Origin: an uncultured Clostridia bacterium
Lineage (GTDB): Bacteria; Bacillota; Clostridia; Oscillospirales; Ruminococcaceae
DNA: 6,357 nt
Direction: 5' to 3'
Assembly: GCA_946533615.1 (NCBI GenBank)
Contig: CAMNBY010000211.1
Span: forward strand, 1-6,357
Shown here one piece after another: positions 6,346 to 6,357 of this stretch (positions are counted from its first letter, which is position 1; each line of letters begins with the position of its first letter). The translations under genes and the position numbers were made by a program. The notes under the pieces were generated by a model. That model was not told the DNA's origin and did no database searches. It saw only the letters and a list, made by a program, of their open reading frames with translations.

Positions 6346-6357
6346 GACGCAGAAAGG

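Overview
The window looks like chromosomal DNA from a Gram-positive anaerobe of the Clostridia, most likely Ruminococcus-like (Oscillospiraceae). Three things point there: strong AGGAGG-type ribosome binding sites, very A/T-rich sigma-A promoters inside otherwise moderately GC-rich coding DNA, and the style of the protein families. The organism assignment is an inference from family resemblance and sequence texture, because no marker gene is present. All five supported genes are on the minus strand, so transcription runs from high to low coordinates.

Reading in the direction of transcription: a good sigma-A promoter (6317-6345) drives coaBC (6282-5095), the bifunctional flavoprotein that makes phosphopantetheine for coenzyme A. 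Two membrane-protein genes of unknown function follow in tight succession: a 235-aa protein with two N-terminal membrane segments and a soluble beta-rich tail (5082-4375), and a 212-aa polytopic protein (4362-3724). A cytoplasmic GH36-type alpha-galactosidase comes next (3702-1555). Gaps are 12, 12 and 21 bases. At the first two junctions the ribosome binding site is built on the stop codon of the gene before, so the four genes probably form one operon with translational coupling. I see no biochemical link between CoA synthesis and alpha-galactoside breakdown, so the arrangement may be only co-transcription.

The 97-base gap 1458-1554 holds a second clear sigma-A promoter and a small perfect hairpin, both serving cca (1457-123), the tRNA CCA-adding enzyme with an HD domain. 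I see no intrinsic terminator after the galactosidase gene, so cca could also receive read-through. The last 122 bases, downstream of cca, hold no convincing gene. They contain a hairpin, a short reading frame and an 11-base word shared with the cca leader, and may be part of a dispersed intergenic repeat.

This is mainly a housekeeping region and I do not see a new defence, mobile or biosynthetic system. The points most worth checking are the CoaBC decarboxylase domain, which carries Asn where the family's catalytic Cys is expected; the two unassigned membrane proteins; the probable TTG start and leader hairpin of cca; and the possible repeat at the left edge.
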